DNA of 64,000 nt, from the NCBI GenBank assembly GCA_037693485.1, contig CM075353.1:62763501-62827500 (forward strand). The letters run 5' to 3'. Positions 10,305 through 22,625 of the stretch are shown piece after piece. This DNA comes from Kitagawia praeruptora (taxonomy: Eukaryota; Streptophyta; Magnoliopsida; Apiales; Apiaceae). Each line of letters starts with the position of its first letter. Within the stretch, counting starts at the first letter, position 1. Position numbers and translations under genes: made by a program. The notes beneath the pieces are model-generated. The model was not told the origin of the DNA. It ran no database searches and worked only from the letters and a program-made list of their open reading frames with translations.

Positions 10305-10550
10305 TCTGCCTATTCTTTCTACTAAAAGATGTTCCTATTTAGAAATTGCTGAGACTTCTTTGCCTGCCTATGTTGGTAAAAAGGTAGCTTCCACTAAGAG
10401 AAAGACCAAGTCTAACTCTAGAACCAAGTGGACAGCAAAAGAAGTCAAACAGGAGGATTCTAGTGTTGATTTATATGTGAAGCAGAATGATATGAATAAT
10501 GATGTTGTAACTGCAGGACCCAACAGAGTTTGGGTACCAGATGCAAATTA
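10305..10550 (+). pseudogene. gag: Copia-2 gag C-terminal remnant
   Basis: The last ~80 codons of Gag remain in frame (KKVASTKRKTK...), ending GPNRVWVPDAN and TAA at 10548-10550. The ending parallels GPKPIWVPKH in copia-1 and GPKLVWVPKEK in copia-3. The N-terminal part was separated by the gypsy insertion at 10304. Confidence 0.75.
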
Positions 10551-10564
10551 AAATCATATGTTTT

Positions 10565-13500
10565 GCAGGGCAAGAAACAGAAGCAGGTCATGTGAATCAT
10601 CGACAGTGGATGCTCCAGGCACATGACTGGTGATATAGCCCTGCTATCACATTTTGTGGAGAAAGCCTGCCCAATCATAACTTTTGGAGACAACAGCAAA
10701 GGTTACACTGTGGGATATGGCTGTTTGGAAATTGGAAATGTTGTCATTGAAGATATTGCTCTTGTTGATGGATTGAAGCACAACCTACTCAGTGTCAGCC
10801 AGTTTAGTGACAGGGGATTTAAGGTTGATTTTGATATGATGGTTTGTAATATCTATCACAAGAAAGATCGAAGCCTCTCTTTGAAAGGAGTCAGGAAATG
10901 ATGCTTGTTTGTTGCAGACCTAAATTCTGTCAATAAAGACAAGACTTATTGTTTTTACAGTAAAGCATCATTTGGTGAAAGCATGCTTTGGCACAAGAAG
11001 CTCTCACACCTCAATTTCAAGAATATGAATATTCTGATGAAGAAGGATTTGGTGAGAGGACTACCTCAACAGGAATTCTGTCAAGAAGGACTATGTAAGG
11101 ACTGTCAAATGGGTAAATTGAAAAGATCAGTGCACAAATCAAAGCAAGTGAATACCAACACTGAGCCATTCAAATTAATTCACATGGATTTGTTTGGTCC
11201 AGTAAATGTTCAATCTCTTGAAAGAAAGAGATATGCCCTGGTAATGGTGGATGACTACTCAAGGTACACTTGGGTGAAGTTTTTAGAGACAAAGGACGAA
11301 GCTGCTCAAGAAATCATTGATCACATAAGAGTTCTTGAAAGAACCCCCAATGCTCAAGTTCAATATCTGAGAAGTGACAATGGTACTGAGTTCAGAAATG
11401 CCACATTAGGAAACTTCTGCAAGGAAGAAGGCATTGTCCAACAATTCTCCACTGCCAGGACACCACAATAAAATGGAGTTGTAGAAAGGAAGAACAGAAC
11501 TCTCATTGAAGCTGTGAGAACTATGTTGAATGATTCTAAATTACCAACATACTTCTGGGCAGAAGCTATTAATACAGCTTGCTACACACATAACAGAACC
11601 TTGATCAACAAGACTCATGGAAACACTCCTTACTATATGTTAACAGGAAAGAAACCTATTGTCAAGTACTTTCATGTATTTGGAACTAAGTGTTTCATGA
11701 TGATTGATAACCATGAAAGGAAAGGAAAGTTCGATGCTAAAGCTTATGAAGGAATTTTCATGGGATATGGATTGGAAAGGACTGCCTACAGAGTCTATGT
11801 CATTGATCACAAAGTCATTGAAGAAAGTGTGAATGTCACATTTGATGAAACCAAATTCCCAGGACTGCAAGAGGATGGTCAAATGGAGCCTCTTAGATTT
11901 GAAAATCAAGGGTATTTGGAAGAAGAAGAAATTGTTACTGATGAACCTACTGGTACTCAGGATATTGAGTTTGAAAGAAATGTTGTCAACACCAATGATG
12001 CTACTCAAACTCCAGCTCAATCTCAAACAATATCAGCTAATCATCAGAATGAGAATGATTATGGAGATGTTGAAGAACATGAAGGAGAAAACATCAATGG
12101 TGGAGAGTCAACCCCTCAAAGAGGAAATAATCAAGCAGATCAAGAAAGAAGCTTGCCCAGAACCACTAAGTGGAACAGAGATCACACTAGCAATCTAATC
12201 ATTGGTGATCCCACTACTGGTATAAGGACAAGGAGAAATGTTTCTGCTGACAGCATGTTTTCTATCTCAAACTGAGCCAAAGTCAATTGATGAAGCATTG
12301 TTGGATTCAGATTGGGTGATAGCCATGTAAGAAGACTTAAACCAATATGAGAGAAACAATGTATGGAAGCTGGTCCCTAGACCTAAAGGGAAGTCAGTAG
12401 TTGACACAAAGTGGGTTTTAAGAAACAAGTTGGATGAAAGTGGAAATGTGACAAGAAACAAGGCAAGGCTAGTAGCTAAAGGTTACTGTCAACAGGAAGG
12501 GATCGACTATGATGAAACATTTGCACCTGTTGCCAGACTTGAAGCTATTCGGATATTTTTAGCCTATGCTGCACACTATAACTTCAAGGTGTTCCAAATG
12601 GATGTTAAAAGTGCCTTTCTTAATGGAGAATTAGAAGAGGAAGTGTATGTTGAACAGCCACCTGGATTTGAGGATGCTGAGTTATATGACTTTGTCTACA
12701 AGCTGTTCAAAGCACTTTATGGATTGAAGCAAGCCCTTAGAGCTTGGTATGAAACTCTCTCTACTTTTCTCATTGAGAATCAATTTACAAGAGTTGTAGT
12801 GGACAAGACACTGTTCTACAAGCACCATGGCAAGGACATCATTCTGGTTCAGATTTATGTTGATGACATAATCTTTGGTTCTACAAATGAGAAGCTGTGT
12901 GAAAAGTTTTCATCTCTTATGAAGAGCAAATATGGGAGAACTGTCATTTTTCCTAGGTCTACAAATTCATCAAAAGGATGATGGTATCTTCATAAGCCAA
13001 TCGAAATATGTCAAAGAACTTCTCAAAAAGTTCAACATGGAAGATGCATCACCTGCCAAGACACCTATCTCTACTGCAACCAAACTGGATTTGGATCCAA
13101 AAGGAAAGAAAGTGGATTCTAGTACCTACAGAGGCATGGTGGGATCGTTGCTATATCTACTGCTAGCAGACCAGACATTATGTTTGCTACATGTCTCTGT
13201 GCAAGGTTTCAAGCTGATCCAAAAGAATCACACTTAGTAGCAATCAAGAGAATCTTTAGATATCTCAAAGGTACTCCAAAACTATACCTTTGGTATCCTA
13301 AAGATACTGGATTTGACTTGATTGGTTATTCGGATTCAGACTACGCTAGATGCAAGATTGATAGGAAAAGTACAACAGGAAGCTGTCAATTTCTTGGTGG
13401 AAGATTAGTGTCATGGTTTAGCAAGAAGCAGCATTCTGTATCTACCTCAACTGCAGAAGCTGAATATATTACAGCTGGAAGTTGCTGTGCTCAAATTCTT

Positions 13501-13788
13501 TGGATGAAAAATCAGCTAATGGATTATGGTTTAGAGTTGTCCAATATTCCTATTTATTGTGATAACACTAGTGCCATAGCTATTTCAGACAATCCAGTTC
13601 AACACTCCAGGACAAAGCACATTGATATCAGACATCATTTCCTAAGAGAGCATGTTGAAAAGGGAACTGTGAAGCTGATTTATGTTCCAACAGAAAAGCA
13701 ACTTGCAGACATTTTTACGAAGCCACTAGATGAAGCAACCTTCAACATGTTGGTAAGTGAATTGGGAATGCTAAATCTGGTATGTTAA
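10565..13788 (+). pseudogene. pol: Copia-2 pol, inactivated
   Basis: Homologous to copia-3 Pol throughout: protease DSG (about 10602-10610), integrase with LIHMDLFGP, RSDNGTEF and NGVVERKNR, RT YVDDIIFGSTN (about 12856-12890), and RNase H to the final TAA at 13786-13788. It is broken by TGA at 10593-10595 (a Trp codon in copia-3), TGA at 10899-10901, TAA at 11469-11471 and 12328-12330 (both CAA in copia-3), a frameshift near 12260, a deletion/frameshift near 12935-12960 and another near 13160. No active enzyme can be made. The RNase H end (13180-13788) is still open for 202 codons. Confidence 0.9.
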
Positions 13789-14112
13789 CTTACTAGTTTT
13801 TACATTTTCAATGTAGTTAAAAATTGCAGCTTGTGACCGTAACCTTCAATATTACTGTCATGAGAAGTTACTGTCCTGTGTGCTACTTGTTTATTTGACA
13901 GTATGTTTGCTATGACTATGTTAAATTCAAATCACATGCCTGTGTTAATTTATGTAATGAGTAGTCACGTGACATTAACTTATTTCATACGTCTGCTAAG
14001 TGATAAGTATTCGTGTCATTTGAAATGACCCCGGGTATTTGTCAGTCTTTTTAATTTAAAGTTAATTACTTCATTAAAAAGAGGCAGTTGGAAGCTGTAG
14101 AGTCACTTAATG

Positions 14113-14125
14113 TATTATAAATAAG
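14113..14125 (+). promoter_or_regulatory. TATA box upstream of the small copia-2 ORF
   Basis: TATTATAAATAAG lies 55-67 bp before the ATG at 14180, a normal plant distance allowing a short leader. It suggests internal transcription of the post-pol region instead of translation from the genomic RNA. Confidence 0.5.
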
Positions 14126-14179
14126 ACCAAGGCCAAACCCTTTGTTCTCACTTAACACACTAAGAACTCTAGAGCCGAC

Positions 14180-14419
14180 ATGAGTAAGAGGAAGGCAGAA
14201 GACATGTTAACATCAAGGGTGCCAGATGCAAGTGGAGAAGTGAAGCCAGAGCCTCCCAGTCTCAAAAAGGAGATGGAGATAGCTGCTACCAACGAGCGGC
14301 TTGATCTCTGGATGGATAAGTTTCACACTTATCTTGAAGAAGAGGGGATCTCCGATCAAAAGGAGATAGAGAAGATCGCGGAAAGGCTGCTGCTAGAAGC
14401 CTTTCCCAACTTAAAATAA
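14180..14419 (+). CDS. Small post-pol ORF, unknown function
   Basis: 79-codon ORF with a proper ATG (context GACATGAG) and a TAA stop, lying in the copia-2 spacer between pol and ORF3. I do not recognise the protein. It starts MSKRKAED (basic, possible nuclear signal), then a Pro/Glu/Lys stretch, then a likely helical segment (NERLDLWMDKFHTYLEEEG) and an ILLxA-type amphipathic end. There is no signal peptide or membrane segment. It is undamaged although pol and ORF3 on both sides carry many stops, and a TATA box sits 55 bp upstream. I do not find a counterpart in copia-3. It could be a captured host exon or an element accessory gene; chance cannot be excluded at this length. Confidence 0.5.
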   Translation: MSKRKAEDMLTSRVPDASGEVKPEPPSLKKEMEIAATNERLDLWMDKFHTYLEEEGISDQKEIEKIAERLLLEAFPNLK

Positions 14420-15135
14420 TTTTCAGTTCTTAAGAACTATTTGTATTATTTTAAGTTTATTTAATGAAAGGACCGTTTTATCTTCTTAGTGTTCTTGCAT
14501 GTCGTTCATTAGCATCTTCTCATTCTTAGTCTGTTTATTTGTTTATGTGTATGGATGTTTGTGGATGTGTGCTAAAACTAACAAATATGTGCCTAAATCG
14601 ATTAAAATGCTATTTGGTAATTTTCGCTTAAGCAATAGGCAAAGTCGATTAAAATTCATGACATAAATTATTTCCGCTTAAGTTGTTGTCAATAAGTGAA
14701 GATGCTGTCACGATGTGCCTTGACAGCAAGTTTCTTAGACGACACAATGGAAAAAGTCTCTGTCATGAAATTTAAAGGAAATTGTATAAATTGCTTAATG
14801 ATGACAGTTTGTTCTTGCGACGATGTTACTGTCAAGCAAAACCTGCTGTCATCCTCTTAAAATTACTAATGAATTTGTTATAGCGTACAGGTTACTGTCA
14901 AGATTAGTGGACCGAATTAATTGGGATTTTACCTCCACGATTTACAGCCACTAAAAAGTAACTACCCACGACACCACGTGACTGATTAATGGGCTAAGAC
15001 ATTGCTATTTTCCCTTTCTCAGTAAGACATTTTCTATTTTCATGTAAGCAACTGTCAAACACACAAATACATAACTTTCAACAGAACCTTTCTCTCTCAA
15101 AAGTAAAAATCTCTTTCCAAAGTTTAAAGCAAGAA

Positions 15136-18100
15136 ATGGCACCCAAACAATCCTCTTCTCAAACTAACTTTGCTGGTATTCTCACTGCTGGAGATGCTGG
15201 TGAAGGTTTTAAAGGACTCGTATCCTTTATCAACAAGTCCTATCTGGGTCATACAATAACATCTACACCATCCTTGAACCTAGAAAGACTTGAAGAATTC
15301 TGGAACACTGCCCATGTTCCAGGGGGTGCAAGTAATGACACCATAAATTACAAAATCAAAGGAGTTACTCGCACTCTCACAATCAAAGGCATCAATGAAG
15401 CTTTGGGAACTGGTCTGCAAGCTAAAGAATCATACAAGGAACTTGCAAGTGATGAAACCCTAAAGAAGTTTTTCTTGAAAATTGGGTATTCTGGTCCTGT
15501 TCTTGAAGAGGGTACATCAAAATGGTACTCGACTGGTGAAATGGACAGAAAACACTTGAGGAAAGAATGGAGCATGATTTTGGATGTCATGGTAAAGGTT
15601 TTCTCAACCAAAACCTCTGGCTGGAATGGAATTCCCTCCTATATCAAGAATCTTACTCACTCTCTTGTCCATGGATACAAAGTGGATGTAGGAAAGTTGC
15701 TTATGAGTCAACTCAAGTCAGCTCTAAGCAGGAAGGTACATGTCTATCCTCGCTTTCTTACTATGTGTTTGAATTCATTATGTGGTATTGATGATAATGC
15801 ATCTCTCACTATAGAATGCAATGTTTTGAAAAGAAATACACACACATCACTCAATTCACAAAATTCAAATGCACTTATTCCACTCTGTTTCACCAAGCAC
15901 ATGGCTGATCAAGAGCCTCATCTTGATGTAGCACTACCCTCTGGGTATGTTGTTTTCTCCCTTGAGAATGAAGCTGAATTAGACCCAAATTAAGTTAACC
16001 TACATTCTACTCCATACATTCCTATCAGATCATCTAGACAACCAAAGACCGCCAAAACAACTTTGCAAGAATCCAAGAAAAGACCCTTGGAAACTGGTGT
16101 TGGTAGTAGTTCTGAGAATGTTGAGGGAGAAACTGCACATGATGCAACAAATAAGGATGTTAGTGAAAGTGAACCCACAGTGGTTCCTCTTGAGCCTAAG
16201 GAGAAGAGAGCTAAGAGGGCCAAAGCCACTGTCAGCCACCCCACAGTCTCACAAAAGGCTGTGGAGGATAAAAGGGAATCAAACACATCCCTAGGTGCTT
16301 CTTCTCAACAAGAAGTATCTATTGAAACTGGCATGTCTCCCAAGGCATCCTCTAAAGAGTCAGCACAACCTCATGTACTCACTCATGATGAGCCTACACA
16401 TGCAGAAATTCACACAGAGATAGGGCACAGTGAGGGTCATGAAACTTCTACTCTTGATGTTCCACAAGTTACCCCTGTGGAACAGCCAAAAATCTCTTCT
16501 AAACCATCATCTTCTTTATTATCTAATCCATCAATTGTTTCTTCTCAACAACCTAGAGAAGGGGACAGTCCCAACCCTTCAGGTTTTGATCATCAATCTC
16601 AAGTCATGGATGAGCCCCCATCAAGTGGTCCACAAGAACCCATTTCTCAAAGTGAAATGGACACCACTCACACAAACACTGAGCTAGATCAAGATGGTAC
16701 TCTGCCAGAAAATGAAACAGCCAACATCTTGGTCGAACTCCAAAGAGCAACTGACCTTCAGGAAGTTGCTATCACAGCCTCAGCTGCTGTCAAAGACACC
16801 ACAAATGTTGTTGTCAACCCACCTGTGAACAGTAACATTTTGGGTAAAGATGTTGTCACCTCTACACAGCCTGATCATGATACTGTCATTGTTGAAGATG
16901 CTTCAGATGATGATCGAATAACTATCTCTGCTTTGAAGGTACAATCTAAACTTTCTACTTCTTCAACTAAAATGCATGCAAGTACTGCTCATACCCATCC
17001 TAGTTTTTATCTAGGATGAGTGAGGGAGTGAAAAGAAAAAGAGAGATAAAAGAAAAGAGAGGTGAGCATAAAAATGAGAGGCAGCCAAACGAGCTGGCAA
17101 AAGGTGAGGGACTTGAGCATGTCCAGAGTGAAATTGAGGGAACCCCACACATAAAGGCACTAGGCCTTGAGAGTCATTCTGTGAGGAGTGATGAGATCAC
17201 TCAGAAAAACAATGAGTGTGTGAGATACCCCATAGCCTCCTTGCCCCAGTCTCTTCCTATATATCCAAAAAGATTGAGAACTGGTGGTCCTTCTAAATAA
17301 GCTGAATCAAGGTTGGAAGCTCTTGAGGGTAGATGTGCATCCATGGCAGCTAAACTTGATGCTCTGTCCACTATGGTAGCTACTGGTTTTGCTGATATTC
17401 AACAAACTCTTCTTTCATTCTCTGCCATCCTTAGTGTTGCCAATTCAACTAAGGGGGAGAAAGTGGTAGATCGGAATGAGGGTAAGGGAGAGAAGGTGGT
17501 AGATCAGAATGAAGCAAACCTAGTAGAGAAGGAGAAACAAGGTGGAGCTACAAGTGAGGGGGAGCCAAGAAGTGAGGGGGAGCAAGTTTTGGAAGAAGAT
17601 GGAGATGAAAGTGAGGGGGGGCAAGAGAAAGAAGAAAGAAACTTTGGTGAAGAACTAAAGGCAGCTGGAGATGGTGAATTGTTTGAAGGAGAAATAGATG
17701 GTGAGGCAGTATTGTTATCCAAGGAAGTGTTGGAGCAATTAAAGGGGACTCAAAAGTCTAAAAGAATAGTATTGCCTCCACTAAAAATCAATGAGCCAAA
17801 TCCTGAGGAAGTCGAAGCTCTATTCTAGAAGTTGCAGAAGGAATGGAGAGAAAAAGAAATTCAAAATGCTCTGGGTAAAGGCAAAGGCAAAATGCCTGAG
17901 TATGTGAAAATATCTACTGGAACTACTTGTTCAGATGGAAGTGAATATGCCCTAGAAGATGCAGAACTGATGATGGTTGATCACATGGAGAGTATTTTGA
18001 ACAACAAGGATGAATATTTCAGTAAGTTGGTGGATGAATCAATTAGTGAAGCAGGGGGAGCTTTTACAAAATTGGCATCAACACTGAAGAGAAAAGTAAT

Positions 18101-20207
18101 AAGTATCTCTGTGAGAATCAATTTGGAAAGAAGGTGGGCTGTTTAGGTTTATCTAAAGAACCGTTTGACCATATTCATCAGAATGCAACTTTTACAAAGT
18201 TTGCATGCTAGAGTACTCCAAGTCCTTGGAACCCTGGTAGTCAGAAATTCAACAACCTTCAATGATAGTCTGATAGCATAAATTAAAAGGATGGTTGAAG
18301 ACAAACTCCCTGAGGTGATTCAAAATCCTTATGGTGTGTGTTTCAGAAGGATAACAAAGACAGGATCAAGAAGGTTGGATTTCTTACCATTGGATAAGGT
18401 TTCAGGACTAAGCACTGAAACAATCATGACAGTTCTGAAGAAACTTCTCAAATCCAGTATCACCAATGAAAAAGTTAAAGCTATCAAAGATATTCACAGG
18501 CTGTTAGCGAAAAGAGATGAGGAAATTAGCTCAATCATAAAGAAGCTGATCTCTGATGCTAATGCCAAGATGAGAGGAAGCTGCAACTATGATGATACTT
18601 TGGATGATGATGAGGATGAAATTGGAGGAAATGGTGGATCTGGAGAAATCAGGAGTTCTAGCAGAGAAGCATCTGAGAATGTTGCTACACAAACTCAGAT
18701 GGATGCTACCCAAGAAGAGCAAGAAACTCCCAGTACTGAAAAGGAAGATGCTGTCAATGATGAAGGGGAGTTAGAAATTCTTGAAGCCTTGGAGGCAAGT
18801 ATCTTGAGACTGGTAGTTGAATGCTTTAATGTTGAAAAAGATACTGTCAACAAGGATACTGTCAGAATGTCTGAAGACACCCAAGTGAAAGATGTTGTCA
18901 AGAGCAAAACAGAAGAAGCTGTCAAAGTTGCTGTCATGAAAGATGTTGTCAAGGGTCAACTTGAAGAAATTGTCAAGGTACGAAATCTTGTTAAGAATTT
19001 CACATCTAACAGAAGAAAAACAAGAGCACAAGCCTATCGTACAACCAAGATAAAAGGGAAGACAGTTGCAACAGCAAGGAAAAAGAAGCATGGAGTAGTT
19101 TTGATAGAGAAGCCCATTGATAAGAGAAAAGTATACAGTTTTGAGCTATTGAAAAAGTCAATTGGTGGGAGCATTACATCTGTCTCAGTGGAACTAGACC
19201 CAGTCAACAAAAATGTACGCAAGTATGATCTCAAGGACTATGGAACTACATGCATAACTGTAGAACCAGACTTCACTATGGAGATAGTTTCACATGTGGT
19301 AGGCATGCGTGATCTCTCATGTAAAACGGTAAAGGTAAGTAGAAGAATTGATTTCTTCATTCTGGAAAGGATGATCACTCTCATGGAAACAGACCAAGAT
19401 GTTTCCAGCAGTGTCTTAGAGCATGTCAAAGAATACTATGCTCAAAGATATGCTGAATTTTATTAGAAGTATGGTGACTGGAGAGCACATGATGATACAG
19501 ACCTTGAAGTTAGTTCTGATGGGGAACCAATGCCTGATGTGGACCTTACAGAAGCATATCGTCCTTTTACAAAGGCTGGCATGGCTGAATATGAAGCAGA
19601 ACAAGCTTATCAAGCTGCTAAAGCTAAATCATCCCAATCTACCAAACCTGCCACATCTTCCAAACAAAGTGCTGAAGACCTAGAAGCTCAACTGAAGGAA
19701 AGCTATAAGAAAATCAACAAGCTATTCAGTGAGGAAGCAGGTTATCAGCCCTGTGTACTGGATAATCCTCTGAGAATCAAGGATAATAAGCAAGAAATCT
19801 ATGTTGATAGTTTTCATAAGCTGAGGACCAGTATACTGAAGGATCTCTACCGAAAACTTATTGGATCTGTTCATATGCTCAAAATGCTAGTTGCTTGGGA
19901 ACTAGAGGTTATATTTGATCAAAGGAGAGATGAAGATCCAAAGCTAGACAGAAAGAGAAGAGAATCCTTAAATGCTTTTCTAGGAAGGAGGTTCAAGTTC
20001 ATCCAAGGAATTCTGAAGTTCAGAACATACACTTATGATTTTGAAACTTGGTTTGATCTAAAAGATGCTGAAGAATTTCCTTCTCGAGTGATACAAGGGT
20101 ACATTGAAGACATTGAAGATGATGCCAGATCACCAGAAGAAAAAGCTTTGGTTGAAGACCTCAGGAAAGCAAGAAATGAAGCTCTCAGAAGAGAGGGAAA
20201 AATCTGA
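15136..20207 (+). pseudogene. Copia-2 ORF3 (large extra ORF), inactivated
   Basis: Starts MAPKQSSSQTNFAGIL at an ATG and can be followed for about 1690 codons to TGA at 20205-20207. Its N-terminal ~260 codons are related to ORF3 of copia-3 (shared pattern LExFWxTA, LRKEWS, GKxDVGxxxxxxL, PRF), as is the LPEVIxxPW block near 18309. The middle is Ser/Thr/Pro/Glu-rich. It is broken by in-frame stops at 15991, 17298, 17826, 18144, 18279 and 19464 and one frame change near 17010-17020. Function is unknown; there is no signal peptide or membrane span, so the old label env-like is not supported. Purine runs GGGGGAG recur inside it (17455, 17556, 17576, 18054). Confidence 0.78.
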
Positions 20208-20411
20208 ACAACTGGAGACTACCAAAATCAAGCTAAGTTAAACTCTGATTTGCTCATTCAATAGGAGCAATTGATTTGCACTTAATTCATAAGCTTCATG
20301 TTCTAGATTTTTATTTAACATTTATCAGATATGGTATTTCAACTATTCTGATCTATGTTAGTTAAGTTGTCAGCACACTTTGATTGTAAATTTGTTGTCA
20401 TTGTCCATAAA

Positions 20412-20428
20412 AACAAATTGGGGGAGAT
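20412..20428 (+). promoter_or_regulatory. Copia-2 polypurine tract
   Basis: AAACAAATTGGGGGAGAT directly precedes the 3' LTR start TGTTGGG. It should prime plus-strand DNA synthesis. It matches the copia-3 tract (TTTGGGGGAGAT). Confidence 0.85.
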
Positions 20429-21485
20429 TGTTGGGATTTATGGGTGATAGCATAGAGACAACTTAACTATATTTCTTTGTACATAGTTTTTACTAAGTTG
20501 AACATACTGTCACAGCCAGAGTATGTCTTCGTATTCGAATAATTGCTGTCATGTAATAATTGTATGATTTGGGAGAAGTTCATGCATTTGTTCAAGCCTC
20601 AAGGAATACATCCAAAAGACAGCAAGAATAAAAGTTACTGTCATGTTCTTGATAGTAAAGTTACAAGAAGACAAATGTTTCAAAGTCACGACAAAGCTAC
20701 ATCTGACAGCAACATTGGCTGAAGCATGGGACAGTAACATTCTCACACTTGACAGCAAGTCTGGAGTTCCGACAGCAACATTGGCGGGAGCTCGTACTGT
20801 CAACCACTGAATATTCCTTTGACAGCAGACTCTGCGGTTAAGGTTACTATCACCTTGAATTATTTGAATTGGGTATTTTCTCAGTCAAAGCCCGTGACAG
20901 GTTACATGTTCAAGGAACAGATTTACTGCAACACTCTATCGTTTGTAGCAAACCTGCAAAGACTATGACAGAAGCTTAAGAGATTCACAAGACAAGGCTG
21001 GTCAATTCGAGGAGTATGTAATATCCACATCTACTAGAATTGTATTAGCTAGAAATAGAAAGAATCTAGGTTGCTTTACTTATAAGGTTTATCCTGTCTG
21101 TATAGCAATTTAGGAAAGTCACATGGGTGTGCAAATTGTAATGAGCTTCCACTTAAAAATGACAGCAGCTCAACACCCCATGCGATAGACACAACAGAGT
21201 ATCTTAGTCTACTTAGATACATCTTAGATTCTTTTCTATTCATGTACGCACACGAAGCAATTTGTATCTCTTGAGATATCGAAGCTGGAGAAACACTCTC
21301 TCCAGGTTGTAGCAACACTTTGCACAAGATAAATAAAATATTTATTTTGTGAGAAATCTTGTTTCACCTATTGCTTGCATACATCTACTGATAATCTATA
21401 ATCTTTATCTTCATTGTTGATTTAAAGATTCGATTTTATCAGTATTGCATTCAACCCCCCCTTCTGCAATACTCCGGGACCAACA
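20429..21485 (+). repeat. Copia-2 3' LTR
   Basis: 1057 bp, with matching ends TGTTGG...CCAACA. A possible TATA box (CTTATAAGG) lies at 21079-21087. The first ~750 bp contain about thirteen GACAG/CTGTC words in both orientations. Confidence 0.85.
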
Positions 21486-22112
21486 GAAGTTACTGTCCAA
21501 AAACCAAAAACCAGGACGATCCGTTCACGGATGACTTCTGAATCGTCAATTCTTCAACAGCTGCGCAGGTAAAAAAATTCTGTAAATTTTTGTAATTATT
21601 TTGTGATTATCTTTTCTTTAACGTCGAATCTACTTCTGGAAACCCGAGCTCTTGATACCAGTTTTTTAGGATCACATCCACTATAGATCAAAGTTAATCA
21701 AATACAATAACAAACACGAAAGTAAAGAACACAACAAATAAACGTGGAAACCCCTTAAGGGAGGGTAAAACCACAAATCCACTAAATATGAATGCATTAA
21801 AAGATTGGAGTCTCTACTCACTCTACACTCTTGAATACAATCACCTCTCCTTAATCACAAAAACTCTTTCTTAATGTATCGCACACAACTCTCTAATTTT
21901 TGTAATTGATCAAAATCCCTACAAATATTTATATTTATAGGCATCATAAATTTTCTAATCTTATTCTATTTCAAATCCCATTTATGACAATTATCATCTT
22001 TTCTTATCTTGGATAGAAATCTTGTCACAATTAATATTACTATCAAAATAAGAATTATTTCACTTATCACAAATTAGAATTTTGCTTATAAGAAGATTGG
22101 CGGATCCCAACA
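21486..22112 (-). mobile_element. Copia-4: minus-strand copia remnant (5' LTR and leader)
   Basis: On the minus strand the sequence reads an LTR starting TGTTGGGATCC (ending at plus 22112) and running to about 21661, then a tRNA-iMet-like primer site TGGTATCAAGAGC (21648-21660), then about 160 bp of leader cut by copia-2 at 21485. No coding part remains here. The LTR end next to the primer site does not show a clean CA, so the boundary is approximate. Confidence 0.5.
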
Positions 22113-22156
22113 TCATACTCCGTCAAAATTAATTTTATGAAAGGAGCACACCATCT

Positions 22157-22158
<2 letters not shown>

Positions 22159-22224
<66 letters not shown>
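22159..22224. repeat. (TA)n microsatellite, 66 bp
   Basis: About 33 uninterrupted TA units, directly abutting the MITE that follows. Confidence 0.97.
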
Positions 22225-22225
<1 letters not shown>

Positions 22226-22228
<3 letters not shown>

Positions 22229-22619
22229 AGTTCTACGGATACCAACATTTTTAGTGGAGATCGGAGACCATATATCATACTTAAAACATTATAAATACTT
22301 ATTCATTGAAAATCATGTTCTATGAAAATCAATTTTTCATTTATTTCATTGAAACTCCTAAAAATCATATATGTTTTACATGCAAATTTCTTTAAAAATC
22401 TTTAAAATCATGTATGTTCTGTAAACAAAATATTGCAGAACATATTGTTCTCCAGAACATGTTCTGCTTGCAAATCATATATGATTTGTAAGATTTTGAA
22501 TGAAATAATAATGTTCATTGAACATTTTTTGCAAATGTATATGTTTTGCAATATTTTGAGTGCTTAATGTATATGGTCTCCACGGTCTCCACTCAAATGT
22601 TGGTCTTCATAGAACTTAA
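22226..22619. mobile_element. MITE with ~49-bp terminal inverted repeats
   Basis: The left end TTAAGTTCTACGGATACCAA and the right end reverse-complemented (TTAAGTTCTATGAAGACCAA) pair over about 49 bp with roughly 85% identity, through the shared block GGAGACCATATA. The interior is AT-rich with no ORF. I cannot assign a superfamily because no clean TSD is visible between the TA microsatellite and the LINE. Confidence 0.7.
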
Positions 22620-22625
22620 AAGCGA

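Larger units (their letters stand above)
13789..15135 (+). other. Copia-2 spacer between pol and ORF3
   Basis: 1.35 kb containing one small ORF (14180-14419) and otherwise noncoding. It carries about ten CTGTC/GACAG words, the same word that is dense in the copia-2 LTR, and a TATA box before the small ORF. It probably holds control sequences for the downstream ORFs; that is inference. Confidence 0.55.
10305..21485 (+). mobile_element. Copia-2: decayed SIRE-lineage copia with third ORF
   Basis: Plus-strand element whose left part (5' LTR and most of gag) is displaced left of the window by the gypsy insertion at 10304. The visible order is gag C-terminus, broken pol, a small intact ORF, a broken very large ORF3, purine tract and 3' LTR. 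Pol is clearly related to copia-3 Pol, codon by codon, but has at least four in-frame stops and several frameshifts. It was inserted into copia-4 sequence; the base run after the LTR (GAAGT, 21486-21490) is the expected TSD copy. Confidence 0.88.
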
